Assembly (NCBI GenBank): GCA_014879575.1
Contig: JACSRU010000058.1
Location: forward strand, 1-64,000
Source of the DNA: Chthoniobacterales bacterium
GTDB lineage: Bacteria; Verrucomicrobiota; Verrucomicrobiia; Chthoniobacterales; Terrimicrobiaceae
Direction of reading: 5' to 3'
DNA: 64,000 bases
Both the position numbers and the translations under genes were made by a program. Of this stretch, positions 44,174-53,302 are shown one piece after another. The notes beneath the pieces are model-generated. The model was not told the DNA's origin. It saw only the letters and a list, made by a program, of their open reading frames with translations, and made no database searches. Each line of letters opens with the position of its first letter. The first letter of the stretch is position 1.

Positions 44174-44587
44174 TCACAGTCGGCCCTCGTCCGCATCAAG
44201 GTATTGGAACATCGTCTGGATGTCGTCGCGGGATTCAAATCCGCTTTCTTTTTTCCGGCGGGCAAGAATTTCGGAGAGTTCGTCGTTCCATCCGCATTTT
44301 GTCATAAAGCCGTTCCAGACCTCGATCTGTCCGGCGGTGGGTTTGGTTCCGTGCGCGAAGCACCATTCGAGAGCCTGTGCGTCATCGAGGCCGCCCGCCA
44401 CCTTTTCGCGCAGGGCCTCGTAGCTGACCCCGAGGAAGTCCACGCACCGCCGGTCGAACCTTTTCCCGAGATTCGCATGGAAGTCGGGCGGCAATTCGCC
44501 GGTCGCATGGAGGCGGATCTTGCCGGTCAGGCGCGCGAAGTAAACGATGCCATCGGTTAGAAGCTGCGGAGAGGGTGGATATTTCAT
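44174..44587 (-). CDS. DUF5069 protein
   Basis: From the ATG at 44587 ([20 protein letters not shown]) the product is 137 residues and fits DUF5069, a small family common in Verrucomicrobiota and Planctomycetes. It has [20 protein letters not shown] and [17 protein letters not shown]. The function is unknown. The frame is open far upstream to 45412, but that part is antisense to thiG. The start lies 84 bp from the divergent thiG start. Confidence 0.8.
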   Translation of the reverse strand: MKYPPSPQLLTDGIVYFARLTGKIRLHATGELPPDFHANLGKRFDRRCVDFLGVSYEALREKVAGGLDDAQALEWCFAHGTKPTAGQIEVWNGFMTKCGWNDELSEILARRKKESGFESRDDIQTMFQYLDADEGRL

Positions 44588-44671
44588 GGCGGGAATTTTT
44601 GCAGAAGGAACGAAATCGTCACGCCTTCTTTGTTGCCCCCCGGCGGGGAGCGTGGGCATGATGGGCCGCCT

Positions 44672-45457
44672 GTGAACGGACCATTGATCATCGCCGGGCG
44701 GGAGTTTTCCTCGCGACTCCTTCTGGGAACGGGAAAATTTTCCTCCAACGAAACCATGCGGGATGCGCTCGAAGCGAGCGGCGCGCAAATCGTCACGGTC
44801 GCCCTGCGGCGGGCGGATCTGAGCGGGAGAAAGGATCCCTTCGCGAACATCCTGGATTTTGTGGATGCCAAAAAATACCTGGTGCTTCCGAACACGAGCG
44901 GTGCCCGGAACGCGGAGGAGGCCGTGCGGCTGGCCCGTCTGGCGGCTGCGGCGGGCCTTCCCATGTGGGTGAAACTCGAGATCCACCCGGATCCCCAGTA
45001 TCTGCTGCCCGATCCGGTCGAGACACTCGAAGCGGCCCGCGTGCTTGTGAAGGAGGGCTTCACCGTTCTTCCGTATATCAACGCGGATCCCGTTCTCGCC
45101 CGGCGGCTTCAGGATGTCGGCACGGCGACCGTGATGCCGCTCGGCTCGCCGATCGGCAGCAACCGGGGGATCGAAACCCGCGCCCAAATCGAGATTCTCA
45201 TTCGCCAGGCAACGGTGCCGGTCGTGGTGGATGCCGGGATCGGGGCGCCGAGCCACGCGGCGGAGGCGATCGAACTCGGTGCCGACGCTGTGCTTGTGAA
45301 CACCGCAATTGCCGCCGCAGAGGATCCCCTCCGCATGGCACGGGCTTTTCGGCGGACGGTGGAAGCCGCCCGCGAAGCCGTGGAAGCCGGCCTTGCGACA
45401 CGCCTGGACCATGCCTCGGCCACGAGTCCGCTCGGAACCTTTCTCGACACTCTCTGA
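44672..45457 (+). CDS. thiG: Thiazole synthase ThiG
   Basis: This TIM-barrel enzyme makes the thiazole phosphate of thiamine from deoxyxylulose-5-phosphate, dehydroglycine and ThiS-thiocarboxylate. [17 protein letters not shown] opens the family match; [18 protein letters not shown] contains the Schiff-base Lys; [18 protein letters not shown] and [21 protein letters not shown] complete it. A GTG start at 44672 gives the normal length (261 residues); a TTG at 44630 is possible. Its stop overlaps the mutS start by one base (TGATG). The dxs gene supplying its substrate is a few kb away. Confidence 0.93.
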   Translation: MNGPLIIAGREFSSRLLLGTGKFSSNETMRDALEASGAQIVTVALRRADLSGRKDPFANILDFVDAKKYLVLPNTSGARNAEEAVRLARLAAAAGLPMWVKLEIHPDPQYLLPDPVETLEAARVLVKEGFTVLPYINADPVLARRLQDVGTATVMPLGSPIGSNRGIETRAQIEILIRQATVPVVVDAGIGAPSHAAEAIELGADAVLVNTAIAAAEDPLRMARAFRRTVEAAREAVEAGLATRLDHASATSPLGTFLDTL

Positions 45458-47928
45458 TGGCCTCGGAAACCGTCACTCCGATGATGCAGCAATATCACGC
45501 CGTGCGGCGCGATCTGCCGCCCGGCACATTGTTGATGTTCCGGCTGGGGGATTTTTACGAGATGTTCGGCGAGGATGCCCAGGCGGCCGCGCCGGTTTTG
45601 AACGTGGCATTGACCAAGCGCGGAACGACTCCGATGTGTGGGGTCCCCTTCCATGCGGCGCGCAGCTATATCGAAAAGCTGATTGCCGCAGACTGGCGGG
45701 TTGCAATCTGCGACCAGGTCGGCGAGGTCACCGCCGGGAAGCTGGTGCGCCGCGAGGTGTCGCAAATCCTGAGTCCGGGGACTCTCGACGATTTCGGACT
45801 CGATGACCGCAAGCCCAATTATGTGGCGGCTGTAAGCGAAAAGAATGGCGCCTTCGGGCTTTCCTTCGCGGATTTGAGCACCGGGGAGTTTCGGCTCACC
45901 GAACTGGAGTCGCTGGAGGCTTTGCTCGACGAGCTGGCCCGGGTGGGACCGGCCGAAATTTTGATTCCGGAGCATCAGGCCGGACTGTTTGCCGGGCTTC
46001 CCCGGCACGCGGCGGTGGACGGCTATCTTTTCGAGTCCGAGCCTGCCACGGAAATTTTGCTTGGGCATTTCAAGGTCCAGTCGCTCGATGGGTTTGGGTG
46101 CGGGGACTTGCCCGTCGGCGTGGGAGCCGCCGGGGCGCTTCTCCACTACGTGACCCGCCAGATGCGCCGCCAGGCCGGGCACCTCCGCCAACTGCGTCCT
46201 TACCGGCGCGCGTCCTACCTGATTCTGGACGCCTCCACGCAGAGCCACCTCGATCTGGTGGCTTCCCGCTCGGGGCGGACCATGACCCTGCTTGGTGCTC
46301 TGGACCGGACGGCGACTCCGATGGGTGCCCGACGGCTTCGCGAGTGGGTGCTGCACCCGTTGAACACCGCCGGGGAAATCGAAGCCCGGCAGGACGCCCT
46401 TGCCGCCCTCCTGGAAGAAGCCCTCCTGCTTGGCGACCTTCGCTCCCGGCTGGCGGAGATCCGCGACATCGAGCGGGCGACCGCGCGCCTCGGCGGACCC
46501 TCCGGAAATGCGCGCGACCTCGCCGCCCTTTCCCAATCCCTCGAGCGCATTCCGGTCCTCGCCGCGAGCCTCGGGGGTGCGGACCACATGCCCTCGGAGC
46601 TTCTCAGCGGCATGAGCGCAGGCTTGCACGCCCTCCCCGAGCTGACCGCCCGACTCCGCGCGGCCTTGGTGGATGAACCCCCGGCACTCGTCCGGGAAGG
46701 CGGAATCATCCGTCCGGGATTTGATCCCGCGCTCGATGAATTGCGCGCCGCCTCCCACGAAGGGAAAAACTGGATCGCCACCCTCCAGGAAAAGGAAATC
46801 GCGCGCACCGGCGTCAAGTCCCTGAAAGTGCGCTACACCTCGGTCTTCGGATACTTCATCGAGGTCACCAATGCGAATCTCTCTTCCGTGCCTGCGGACT
46901 ACATCCGCAAACAAACCACTGTCAACGGCGAACGTTTCATCACGCCGGAACTCAAGGAGGTCGAAGGAAAAATCCTCGGTGCCGACGAGCGTGCCCGCGC
47001 CCGCGAAATCGAACTGTTCGGTGGCCTGCGGGCCGATGTGCTCGCCGAACTGCCGAAGCTCCAGGAAACCGCAAACACGCTGGCCACGTTGGACGCCCTG
47101 TGTTCGTTGGCCGAGACCGCCCGGCTCCACGGATACTGCCGTCCGGAAATTGATGAGGCCCCCCTCCTTCTCATCGAGGAGGGGCGCCATCCGGTCCTTG
47201 ACCAGCAACCCGGCGGCGAACGCTTCGTCCCCAATGACGCCGATCTCGGCACCGACGGAAAATTTTTTGCGATTCTCACAGGTCCGAACATGGCCGGAAA
47301 ATCCACCTACATCCGTCAGGTTGCCCTCCTCGTTCTCATGGCCCAGATGGGAAGTTTCGTGCCCGCGAAGTCCATGCGTTTCGGCCTCGCCGACCGGATC
47401 TTCACCCGGGTCGGCGCCAATGATGACCTCGCCCGCGGGCAGTCCACCTTCCTCGTCGAAATGAACGAGACGGCAAACATCCTCAATAATGCCACCCCAA
47501 GGAGCCTTGTCCTCCTCGACGAAATCGGACGCGGCACCTCGACCTTCGATGGGCTCTCCATCGCCTGGAGCGTCGCCGAGTATCTCATTGATTCGATCAG
47601 TTGCCGGACCCTCTTCGCCACCCACTACCACGAACTTACCGACCTCGAGCGCACCCGCAAGGGCGTCCTCAATCTCAATGTCGCCGTCCGCGAGTGGAAC
47701 GACCAGGTCATCTTCCTGCGGAAAATCCTCCCGGGCCGCGCGGACCAAAGCTACGGAATCCAGGTCGCCCGACTCGCCGGCCTGCCGGATGCCATTATTT
47801 CCCGCGCCAAGGAAATCCTCGCCAACCTCGAGAAAGCCGAACTCAATGCCGATGGCGAACCCGCCTTCGCCAAGGGCCGCCGCAAACGACTTACCCCGGA
47901 TCCCGATGCCCAACTGACGATGCTTTAA
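45457..47928 (+). CDS. mutS: DNA mismatch repair ATPase MutS
   Basis: The 823-residue protein recognises mismatches and recruits MutL. The start at 45457 gives [20 protein letters not shown], with the mismatch-wedge FYE at 33-35. Domains follow in order: connector, lever and clamp, and ATPase with Walker A GPNMAGKST at about 609, LLDEIGRGTSTFDGLSIAW at about 687, and ATHYHEL. The C-terminus is slightly short and the beta-clamp and tetramerisation tail is reduced. A start further upstream would run antisense-like Arg-rich sequence through thiG and is rejected. Confidence 0.97.
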   Translation: MASETVTPMMQQYHAVRRDLPPGTLLMFRLGDFYEMFGEDAQAAAPVLNVALTKRGTTPMCGVPFHAARSYIEKLIAADWRVAICDQVGEVTAGKLVRREVSQILSPGTLDDFGLDDRKPNYVAAVSEKNGAFGLSFADLSTGEFRLTELESLEALLDELARVGPAEILIPEHQAGLFAGLPRHAAVDGYLFESEPATEILLGHFKVQSLDGFGCGDLPVGVGAAGALLHYVTRQMRRQAGHLRQLRPYRRASYLILDASTQSHLDLVASRSGRTMTLLGALDRTATPMGARRLREWVLHPLNTAGEIEARQDALAALLEEALLLGDLRSRLAEIRDIERATARLGGPSGNARDLAALSQSLERIPVLAASLGGADHMPSELLSGMSAGLHALPELTARLRAALVDEPPALVREGGIIRPGFDPALDELRAASHEGKNWIATLQEKEIARTGVKSLKVRYTSVFGYFIEVTNANLSSVPADYIRKQTTVNGERFITPELKEVEGKILGADERARAREIELFGGLRADVLAELPKLQETANTLATLDALCSLAETARLHGYCRPEIDEAPLLLIEEGRHPVLDQQPGGERFVPNDADLGTDGKFFAILTGPNMAGKSTYIRQVALLVLMAQMGSFVPAKSMRFGLADRIFTRVGANDDLARGQSTFLVEMNETANILNNATPRSLVLLDEIGRGTSTFDGLSIAWSVAEYLIDSISCRTLFATHYHELTDLERTRKGVLNLNVAVREWNDQVIFLRKILPGRADQSYGIQVARLAGLPDAIISRAKEILANLEKAELNADGEPAFAKGRRKRLTPDPDAQLTML

Positions 47929-47931
47929 GAG

Positions 47932-47972
47932 AGGAAATTTTACGCAACGTTGCATGATTTCCTACAGTTTTT
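47932..47972 (+). terminator. Probable intrinsic terminator of mutS
   Basis: AGGAAAT (47932-47938) and ATTTCCT (47957-47963) enclose the palindrome GCAACGTTGC, and five T follow at 47968-47972. It begins four bases after the mutS stop. Confidence 0.5.
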
Positions 47973-48039
47973 CCCTGATAAAGAATGCGGGATTGCTTTT
48001 GTTGTGGATTTTCCGGGATCGAGGGAAACTGACACCGCT

Positions 48040-48429
48040 ATGAAAAAACCAACCAACAAACCATCGTTTCAATCGGGCTTCAGCCTGGTTGAATTACTCG
48101 TTGTGATTGCGGTGATCGCGGTGATCGCGGCCATTGCCATTCCCAACATCGCAGGAATCACAGGTGGAGCAAATGATGCCAAGAACCGGCGCAATGCGCA
48201 GAACTTCGCATCGTTGGCTTCAGCGGCAGTCGCCGCAGGCCACGCGGGAACAAATACCGTGGCTGGGTGGGTCACACTGCTTACGAACGGAATCACCGTC
48301 ACCAACAGCTTTGGCGGCACCAATGGTACGTTCAAAGTGGATGGCATCTCATCAACGGATGCCTCCAATGCCGTGACCTTCCTCACCAACAGCGGCAACA
48401 ACTTGGTTTACAAGCCAAGCACAAACTAG
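48040..48429 (+). CDS. Type IV pilin-like (pseudopilin) protein 1
   Basis: The ATG at 48040 gives 129 residues with a basic leader, MKKPTNKPSFQSG, and the cleavage site G/FSLVELLVVIAVIA, followed by a hydrophobic helix and a short Ala/Asn/Thr-rich globular part. It would be cut and N-methylated by a prepilin peptidase. The C-terminal VTNSFGGTNGTFKVDGISS motif is shared with the next gene. Verrucomicrobiota have many such short pseudopilins, mostly without known role. Confidence 0.85.
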   Translation: MKKPTNKPSFQSGFSLVELLVVIAVIAVIAAIAIPNIAGITGGANDAKNRRNAQNFASLASAAVAAGHAGTNTVAGWVTLLTNGITVTNSFGGTNGTFKVDGISSTDASNAVTFLTNSGNNLVYKPSTN

Positions 48430-48450
48430 CCGTCTCAACGACTCCCTTCC

Positions 48451-48482
48451 GACACCTGGAGACCATAACTCTCCAGAGTGTC
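48451..48482 (+). other. Hairpin between tandem pilin genes
   Basis: GACACCTGGAGA and TCTCCAG-A-GTGTC form a 12-bp stem with one bulged base and a 7-nt loop CCATAAC. No T-run follows, so it may act in mRNA stability or processing between the two genes. Confidence 0.45.
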
Positions 48483-48535
48483 GCGGGGGAGGAGGACGCA
48501 AGAAAGTTGGCCAAAGTTCGAGGAGGTGAGTGGCA

Positions 48536-48973
48536 ATGCCCCAACTCTCAACTCTACAGAAATCGGCCGGACATTTTAGAAGAGTCAGAACAAATTATTT
48601 TGGGAGGGGTGGCTCGGCCTTCAGCTTGGTCGAACTCTTGGTGGTAATCGCAGTAGTTGCCATCCTTGCCGCCCTGGGAATTCCGGCGATCAAAGGCACC
48701 CTGGGAGTCTCCGAGGATTCCAAAGACCGCAGAAACGCGCAACATTTGGCGAGTCTTTCGACATCCATCGTCTCCAGTGGAAATCCTGGAACAAACAGTG
48801 TGGACGCATGGATCACGTGGCTTACGAACGGAGTGACTGTCACAAATTCCTTTGGGGAAACGATCGCCGAGTTTCGTTCGGATGGACTCGGGCCGGGAGA
48901 CATTGAAGGCCTACGTCGTTTTATCGGCATCACCAACTCGCAGTTGGTTTACTTGCCGGAGGGAACGAACTGA
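48536..48973 (+). CDS. Type IV pilin-like (pseudopilin) protein 2
   Basis: AGGAGG at 48521-48526 places the start at the ATG at 48536 rather than the GTG six bases before. The 145-residue product has a long basic leader and the processing site SA/FSLVELLVVIAVVA, with Ala instead of the usual Gly before the Phe. The globular part repeats the DSKDRRNAQHLASL and WITWLTNGVTVTNSFGET pattern of the first gene. The two are tandem paralogues. Confidence 0.83.
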   Translation: MPQLSTLQKSAGHFRRVRTNYFGRGGSAFSLVELLVVIAVVAILAALGIPAIKGTLGVSEDSKDRRNAQHLASLSTSIVSSGNPGTNSVDAWITWLTNGVTVTNSFGETIAEFRSDGLGPGDIEGLRRFIGITNSQLVYLPEGTN

Positions 48974-49042
48974 CATCCGGGGCCGGGAGACCTGGAGGGA
49001 TCTTTTCAGGGGATATTTCCTCCCATCCGGGCTGTCGCCGGA

Positions 49043-50965
49043 TCAGGCGGCGGGTTGGACGCTCTCGGAGGTTTTGACAGGGAGGGCGGCGAGGATTTTT
49101 TGGACAGTCGCGGCGGCGGTGAGGCCGTGTTTGGCGCGGAGGATCGGGACTGTGCCGTGTTCGATGAATTGGTCCGGCCAGCCGATGCGGACAACCGGGG
49201 TTTTAATGTTTTGATCTGAGAGGTGCTCGACGACCGCGCTGCCGAATCCGTTGTGGAGGACATGGTCCTCCATGGTGCAGACCACCTCGCAGCCGCGGGC
49301 AAAGAACTCGATCATTGAGGTGTCCAGGGGTTTGATCCACCGGGCATTGATGACGGCGGTGGAGACGCCGGACTGTTCGAGAGTGGCCGCCGCTTCGAGG
49401 GCCAATTCGCACATGTTGCCCAAGGCAATGATCGCCGCCTTCGACCCGTGGCGGAGCACTTCGGATTTTCCGACTTCGAGAAGTTGCGGTTGTTTCCGGG
49501 GGACGGCACCGGTTCCGGCGCCCCGCGGGTAGCGGATGGCGATCGGTCCGGCGTGGTGGTTGACCATCGTCCAGAGCATGTCCACAAATTCCTCCTCATC
49601 CTTCGGCTGCATGTGGATGATGCCGGGTATCGGGCGGAGGTAGCCGATGTCGAAGAGTCCGTGATGGGTCGGGCCGTCGTCGCCGGAGAGCCCGGCGCGA
49701 TCCATGCAGAGGGCGACGTTGAGGTTCTGCAGGGCGAGATCATGGAGGATCATGTCAAAGGCCCGCTGCATGAACGTGCTGTAAATCGCGAGGAAGGGCT
49801 TCATGCCCTGCGCGGCCAGTCCGCAGGCGAAGAGCGCGGCATGTTCCTCGGCGATGCCGACATCAAAGAAGCGATCCGGATGGCGCTTGGCAAAGCCGAC
49901 GAGTCCCGTGCCGGTCGGCATGGCGGCGGTGATGGCCGCAATTTTGTTGTTGTGGTCGGCGAAGTTCGCCAGCGAGGTGCCGAGGAGTTCGGAATAGGTG
50001 GGCGTCGGCGAGGCAACGGTCTCGCCGGTGTCGAGATGGAATTTTCCCAGTCCGTGAAATTTGTCCGGCTTCTCAAGCGCGGGCGCATACCCCTTGCCTT
50101 TCTGCGTCAGGATGTGGAGGATCACCGGATCGTTCTGGGTTTTAAGAAACTCAAACGTCTCGATGAGGAGGGCGACGTCGTGTCCATCAATCGGACCGTA
50201 ATACCGGATTCCGAGATCTTCGAAAATCACGCTGGGCGCGAGGAGGTTTTTGAGGCCGACCTCCGCCTTGTGGGCGAGCTTGCGGGCACCCTTGCCGGCG
50301 ATCCACTCGACGAACTTCGCGGCCTTGTCATGAAGGTGCGCGTAGGCGGGGCTTGCAACCAGGCGGCTGAGATATTCCGCGATGGCGCCGACATTTTTTG
50401 CGATCGACCATTCGTTGTCGTTGAGGACGATAATGAGGCGTTTCGTGGTTGAGGCCACGTTGTTCAGAGCCTCGTAGCTCACGCCGCAAGTGAAGGCGGC
50501 ATCGCCCGCGACGCAGACCACGTGCTCGTCCCCGCCCAACATGTCGCGCGCGGCAGCCATCCCGAGTGCCGCCGACAGGGCGGTCCCGGCATGTCCCGCA
50601 CCGTAGCAATCGTGCTCGCTTTCCGTGCGCAAAAGAAATCCGTTGAGTCCCTCGTATTGGCGGATCGAGGGAAATCGCTCGCGGCGACCGGTCAGCAATT
50701 TGTGGACGTAGCCCTGATGGCTGACATCGAAGAGAAACTTGTCCTTTGGGGTTTCAAACACCCGGTGGAGGGCGAGGGTTAATTCCACCACGCCCAGGTT
50801 CGGCCCGAGGTGTCCGCCGGTGTTCGAGAGCACGCGGATGAGTTCCCCGCGGATTTCCGAAGCCAGTTGCGGCATGGCCTCCACCGGCAATGCCTTGACG
50901 TCGGCCGGAGACGATATCGTGTTCAGGAGGTTGGCAGACTCACGGAAGGACATGGTCTCAGGCAT
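49043..50965 (-). CDS. dxs: 1-deoxy-D-xylulose-5-phosphate synthase
   Basis: The 640-residue thiamine-diphosphate enzyme condenses pyruvate and glyceraldehyde-3-phosphate, first step of isoprenoid, thiamine and pyridoxal supply. HLGPNLGVVELTLALHRVF, DVSHQGYVHKLLTGR, then the cofactor segment GDAAFTCGVSYEALNN...LNDNEWSI, FYGPIDGHD-like YGPIDGHDV, and the C-terminal transketolase domain with GDDGPTHHG and RYPRGAGTG are present. The usual GDG of the diphosphate motif reads GDA. It starts eight bases inside the end of xseB. Confidence 0.96.
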   Translation of the reverse strand: MPETMSFRESANLLNTISSPADVKALPVEAMPQLASEIRGELIRVLSNTGGHLGPNLGVVELTLALHRVFETPKDKFLFDVSHQGYVHKLLTGRRERFPSIRQYEGLNGFLLRTESEHDCYGAGHAGTALSAALGMAAARDMLGGDEHVVCVAGDAAFTCGVSYEALNNVASTTKRLIIVLNDNEWSIAKNVGAIAEYLSRLVASPAYAHLHDKAAKFVEWIAGKGARKLAHKAEVGLKNLLAPSVIFEDLGIRYYGPIDGHDVALLIETFEFLKTQNDPVILHILTQKGKGYAPALEKPDKFHGLGKFHLDTGETVASPTPTYSELLGTSLANFADHNNKIAAITAAMPTGTGLVGFAKRHPDRFFDVGIAEEHAALFACGLAAQGMKPFLAIYSTFMQRAFDMILHDLALQNLNVALCMDRAGLSGDDGPTHHGLFDIGYLRPIPGIIHMQPKDEEEFVDMLWTMVNHHAGPIAIRYPRGAGTGAVPRKQPQLLEVGKSEVLRHGSKAAIIALGNMCELALEAAATLEQSGVSTAVINARWIKPLDTSMIEFFARGCEVVCTMEDHVLHNGFGSAVVEHLSDQNIKTPVVRIGWPDQFIEHGTVPILRAKHGLTAAATVQKILAALPVKTSESVQPAA

Positions 50966-51200
50966 CCGGCTCCTCGAAGTCGGTCAGGGCCGCCGCACCC
51001 GTGGCATCGCGGGAAATGATCTGGATCTTCTGTTCGGCCGCAGTGAGTTTTTCCTGACAAAACTTCACGAGCCCGACCCCTTCCTCGTAACGGACAATCA
51101 AAGTTTCCAGCGGGAGGTCGCCCGCCTCCATCTCCGAGACGATCGCCGTGATTCTCTGCATCGCGGACTCGAGCGTCGGTTTTTCAGATTTTTGCCCCAT
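50958..51200 (-). CDS. xseB: Exodeoxyribonuclease VII small subunit
   Basis: The 80-residue product fits XseB: MQRITAIVSEMEAGDLPLETLIVRYEEG is the conserved helical core that binds the XseA large subunit. The xseB-dxs overlap on the minus strand is a common bacterial arrangement (xseB, ispA, dxs). XseA is not in the window. Confidence 0.93.
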   Translation of the reverse strand: MGQKSEKPTLESAMQRITAIVSEMEAGDLPLETLIVRYEEGVGLVKFCQEKLTAAEQKIQIISRDATGAAALTDFEEPDA

Positions 51201-51319
51201 GGGATTCGTGGACCAATTTCAATAAAGATCCCCGGGAATGCAATCAGGAACATTGCGTCGCCGGGTGGATTCCCAAGGCAAAATGTTCCTGCCACCCGGG
51301 TGGGAGAAGTGGCCCGATT

Positions 51320-52060
51320 TCAGACATAGATCGGTTGACCGGCTCCCGGGGGCAGCAACTTTTGGGAGATGAGGCATTGGCGAAAAGCATGGAGGCCTTC
51401 CCGTTCCGAGAGGGCAAACGGATGATGAATCGAGCGGGTGAGGTAGTGAAGGGCGGCGGGGGGGTCGGGTTCCCCGGCCGCAATTTCCGGCAAGGCGGCG
51501 AGGCCCGCCCGGGCGGTCTGCCGGAGGAGATCGGCCGTGTGGGGCGGGGCGTCGTCCGCAAGCGTCCAGACGGCATAAACAAACGGCAGGCCGGTCCACT
51601 CGAACCAGGATTTTCCAAGGTCAAAAATCTGCCAGGCGGGGTCGCGGTGCTTTTGGAAGTGGATTGCGGGGTCGCCAATGATGAGGCGGGCGGCCAGCGG
51701 ATCTTCCGAGTGGTTGACAAGCGGGATGGGGAGCCTGAGATGATCGGAGAGGAGGATTTTGAGCAGGTTGACGGATGTCCGGGATGCGGGATCCCGCAGG
51801 ATTTCCGGCGTTCGCTCGAGCGGCTGACGGTGAGCAACGATGACGCTGTGGACCGGACCCACCGAGCCGATCCCGAAGCCGTCCACAATCCGGGGACGCG
51901 CCAGACTGAGCGTCTCAAAAACGGGAAGCAGCGCCGCATCGAAATCGCCGACATGAAATCGCCGGGCCAGCACGGCGGGAACCTCCAGCGAGGCCTCCAG
52001 ACCATGAATAAGCGGCCGGGCGTTCAGGTAGGGGACGCTGCCGAGACGGGGAGTCCTCAC
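51320..52060 (-). CDS. mqnA: Chorismate dehydratase MqnA (futalosine pathway)
   Basis: The 246-residue periplasmic-binding-fold enzyme dehydrates chorismate to 3-enolpyruvyl-benzoate, entry to the futalosine menaquinone pathway. LGSVPYLNARPLIHGL at the start and VGDFDAALLPVFETL and GSVGPVHSVIVAH are typical of MqnA. Its start overlaps the stop of mqnE by four bases, so the two are coupled. Confidence 0.93.
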   Translation of the reverse strand: MRTPRLGSVPYLNARPLIHGLEASLEVPAVLARRFHVGDFDAALLPVFETLSLARPRIVDGFGIGSVGPVHSVIVAHRQPLERTPEILRDPASRTSVNLLKILLSDHLRLPIPLVNHSEDPLAARLIIGDPAIHFQKHRDPAWQIFDLGKSWFEWTGLPFVYAVWTLADDAPPHTADLLRQTARAGLAALPEIAAGEPDPPAALHYLTRSIHHPFALSEREGLHAFRQCLISQKLLPPGAGQPIYV

Positions 52061-53190
52061 GCCGCGAGTTCCGAGCCCCGTGTTCCATTGATTCGCCCGT
52101 AAAAGCTGTCACGTTGCCTGGGGACCCGCCCGGCCTCGATGATCGCCTTTTCGAGTGTGGCGATGGTCTGTTGTTGGGGGGTCAGGGCACCGGCCATGTG
52201 GAAGATTTTTTCCTCGATGATCGTGCCGTGGAGGTCATCCACGCCAAAGTTCAGGGAAATCTGCGCCAGGGGGAGTCCCATGCTGATCCAGTAGCCGGTG
52301 ATATGTCCGAAATTGTCGAGGTAGATCCGGCTGATGGCCAGATTGCGAAGTTCCTCGTGGGCCGTGGCGTGGGGGATGTCCTTGAGGGCCGGGCGTGCGC
52401 CATCCGGCTCGAAGGCAAAGGGAACAAACCCGGTGAATCCCCCGGTCTCGTCCTGCAATTCCCGCAACCGCCGCAGATGGTCCACGCGATGTGCGGCAGT
52501 TTCGATATGTCCATAGAGCATGGTGCAGGTGCTGCGTCCGCCAAGTTGGTGCCAGACGCGGTGGACCTCCGCCCATTCCTCCGCCGTTTCCTTGCCCTTG
52601 CAAATTTTGTCGCGGATTTCCTGGTCGAAGATTTCCGCTCCGCCCCCCGTGATGGCGCCGAGGCCGTTCTCCTTCAGCAGGAGGAGGGTTTCGCGCAGCG
52701 GCATCTTGAAAATCCGGTCGGCCAGGTGGCGAATCTCCACGGCGGTAAACGCCTTGATGACCAGGCGGGGATCCAGGGCCCGCAGCTCACGGAGCAGGTT
52801 CAGATACCACTCGCCCGGCAGCGTGGGGTGCAACCCCCCGACCATGTGGATTTCCGTGATCCCCAGATCCAATCCCTCGCGAACCGCCGTGACAATTTCC
52901 GGAACCGCCATCTCAAAGGCATGTTCCTCGCGCTTCTTCGCGCCAAAGGCGCAGAACTGGCAGGAGAGCAGGCAGACGTTCGAGTAGTTGATGTAGCGGT
53001 TGTGGATGTAGGTGGCCACGTTGCCATTGAGGCGTTCGCGGAGGACGTTGGCAATCTGCCCAACGCCATTCAAATCGCGGCTGGCATAGAGGGTGAGAGC
53101 ATCCTCGTCGGAGATGCGCGTGCCAGAGCGGACTTTATCCGCTATCGGTCGGAGCTCGGGTGCCAGAAGACGGGCGTTCATGTTCCCCAT
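52057..53190 (-). CDS. mqnE: Aminofutalosine synthase MqnE (radical SAM)
   Basis: This radical SAM enzyme joins 3-enolpyruvyl-benzoate and SAM-derived adenosine to aminofutalosine. The cluster motif CLLSCQFCAFG supplies C-x3-C-x2-C, followed by EIHMVGGLHPTLPGEWYL and the family-typical GGGAEIFDQEIRDKICKGKE, which separates MqnE from MqnC. The start at 53190 (MGNMNARLLAPELR) matches family N-termini; the frame extends to 53400 with unrelated sequence, and Met at 53181 is equally possible. It is coupled to mqnA. Confidence 0.93.
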   Translation of the reverse strand: MGNMNARLLAPELRPIADKVRSGTRISDEDALTLYASRDLNGVGQIANVLRERLNGNVATYIHNRYINYSNVCLLSCQFCAFGAKKREEHAFEMAVPEIVTAVREGLDLGITEIHMVGGLHPTLPGEWYLNLLRELRALDPRLVIKAFTAVEIRHLADRIFKMPLRETLLLLKENGLGAITGGGAEIFDQEIRDKICKGKETAEEWAEVHRVWHQLGGRSTCTMLYGHIETAAHRVDHLRRLRELQDETGGFTGFVPFAFEPDGARPALKDIPHATAHEELRNLAISRIYLDNFGHITGYWISMGLPLAQISLNFGVDDLHGTIIEEKIFHMAGALTPQQQTIATLEKAIIEAGRVPRQRDSFYGRINGTRGSELAA

Positions 53191-53302
53191 ATCAATCCCG
53201 AATACTCCGCGATCTGCAAGCTGGATTGCCGACGGCTCGACGCCTCCGGCGGAGGGCGCAGCCATTTTTTTAGGATACCTGCGGGTTGCAGGGAGGGGAA
53301 AA

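Noticed and set aside
44588-44671. TPP riboswitch before thiG
   Set aside because: The 84-bp gap is too short and lacks the CTGAGA element.
44965-47928. 987-residue MutS
   Set aside because: The added N-terminus is an Arg-rich shadow of thiG; MutS proper starts at 45457.
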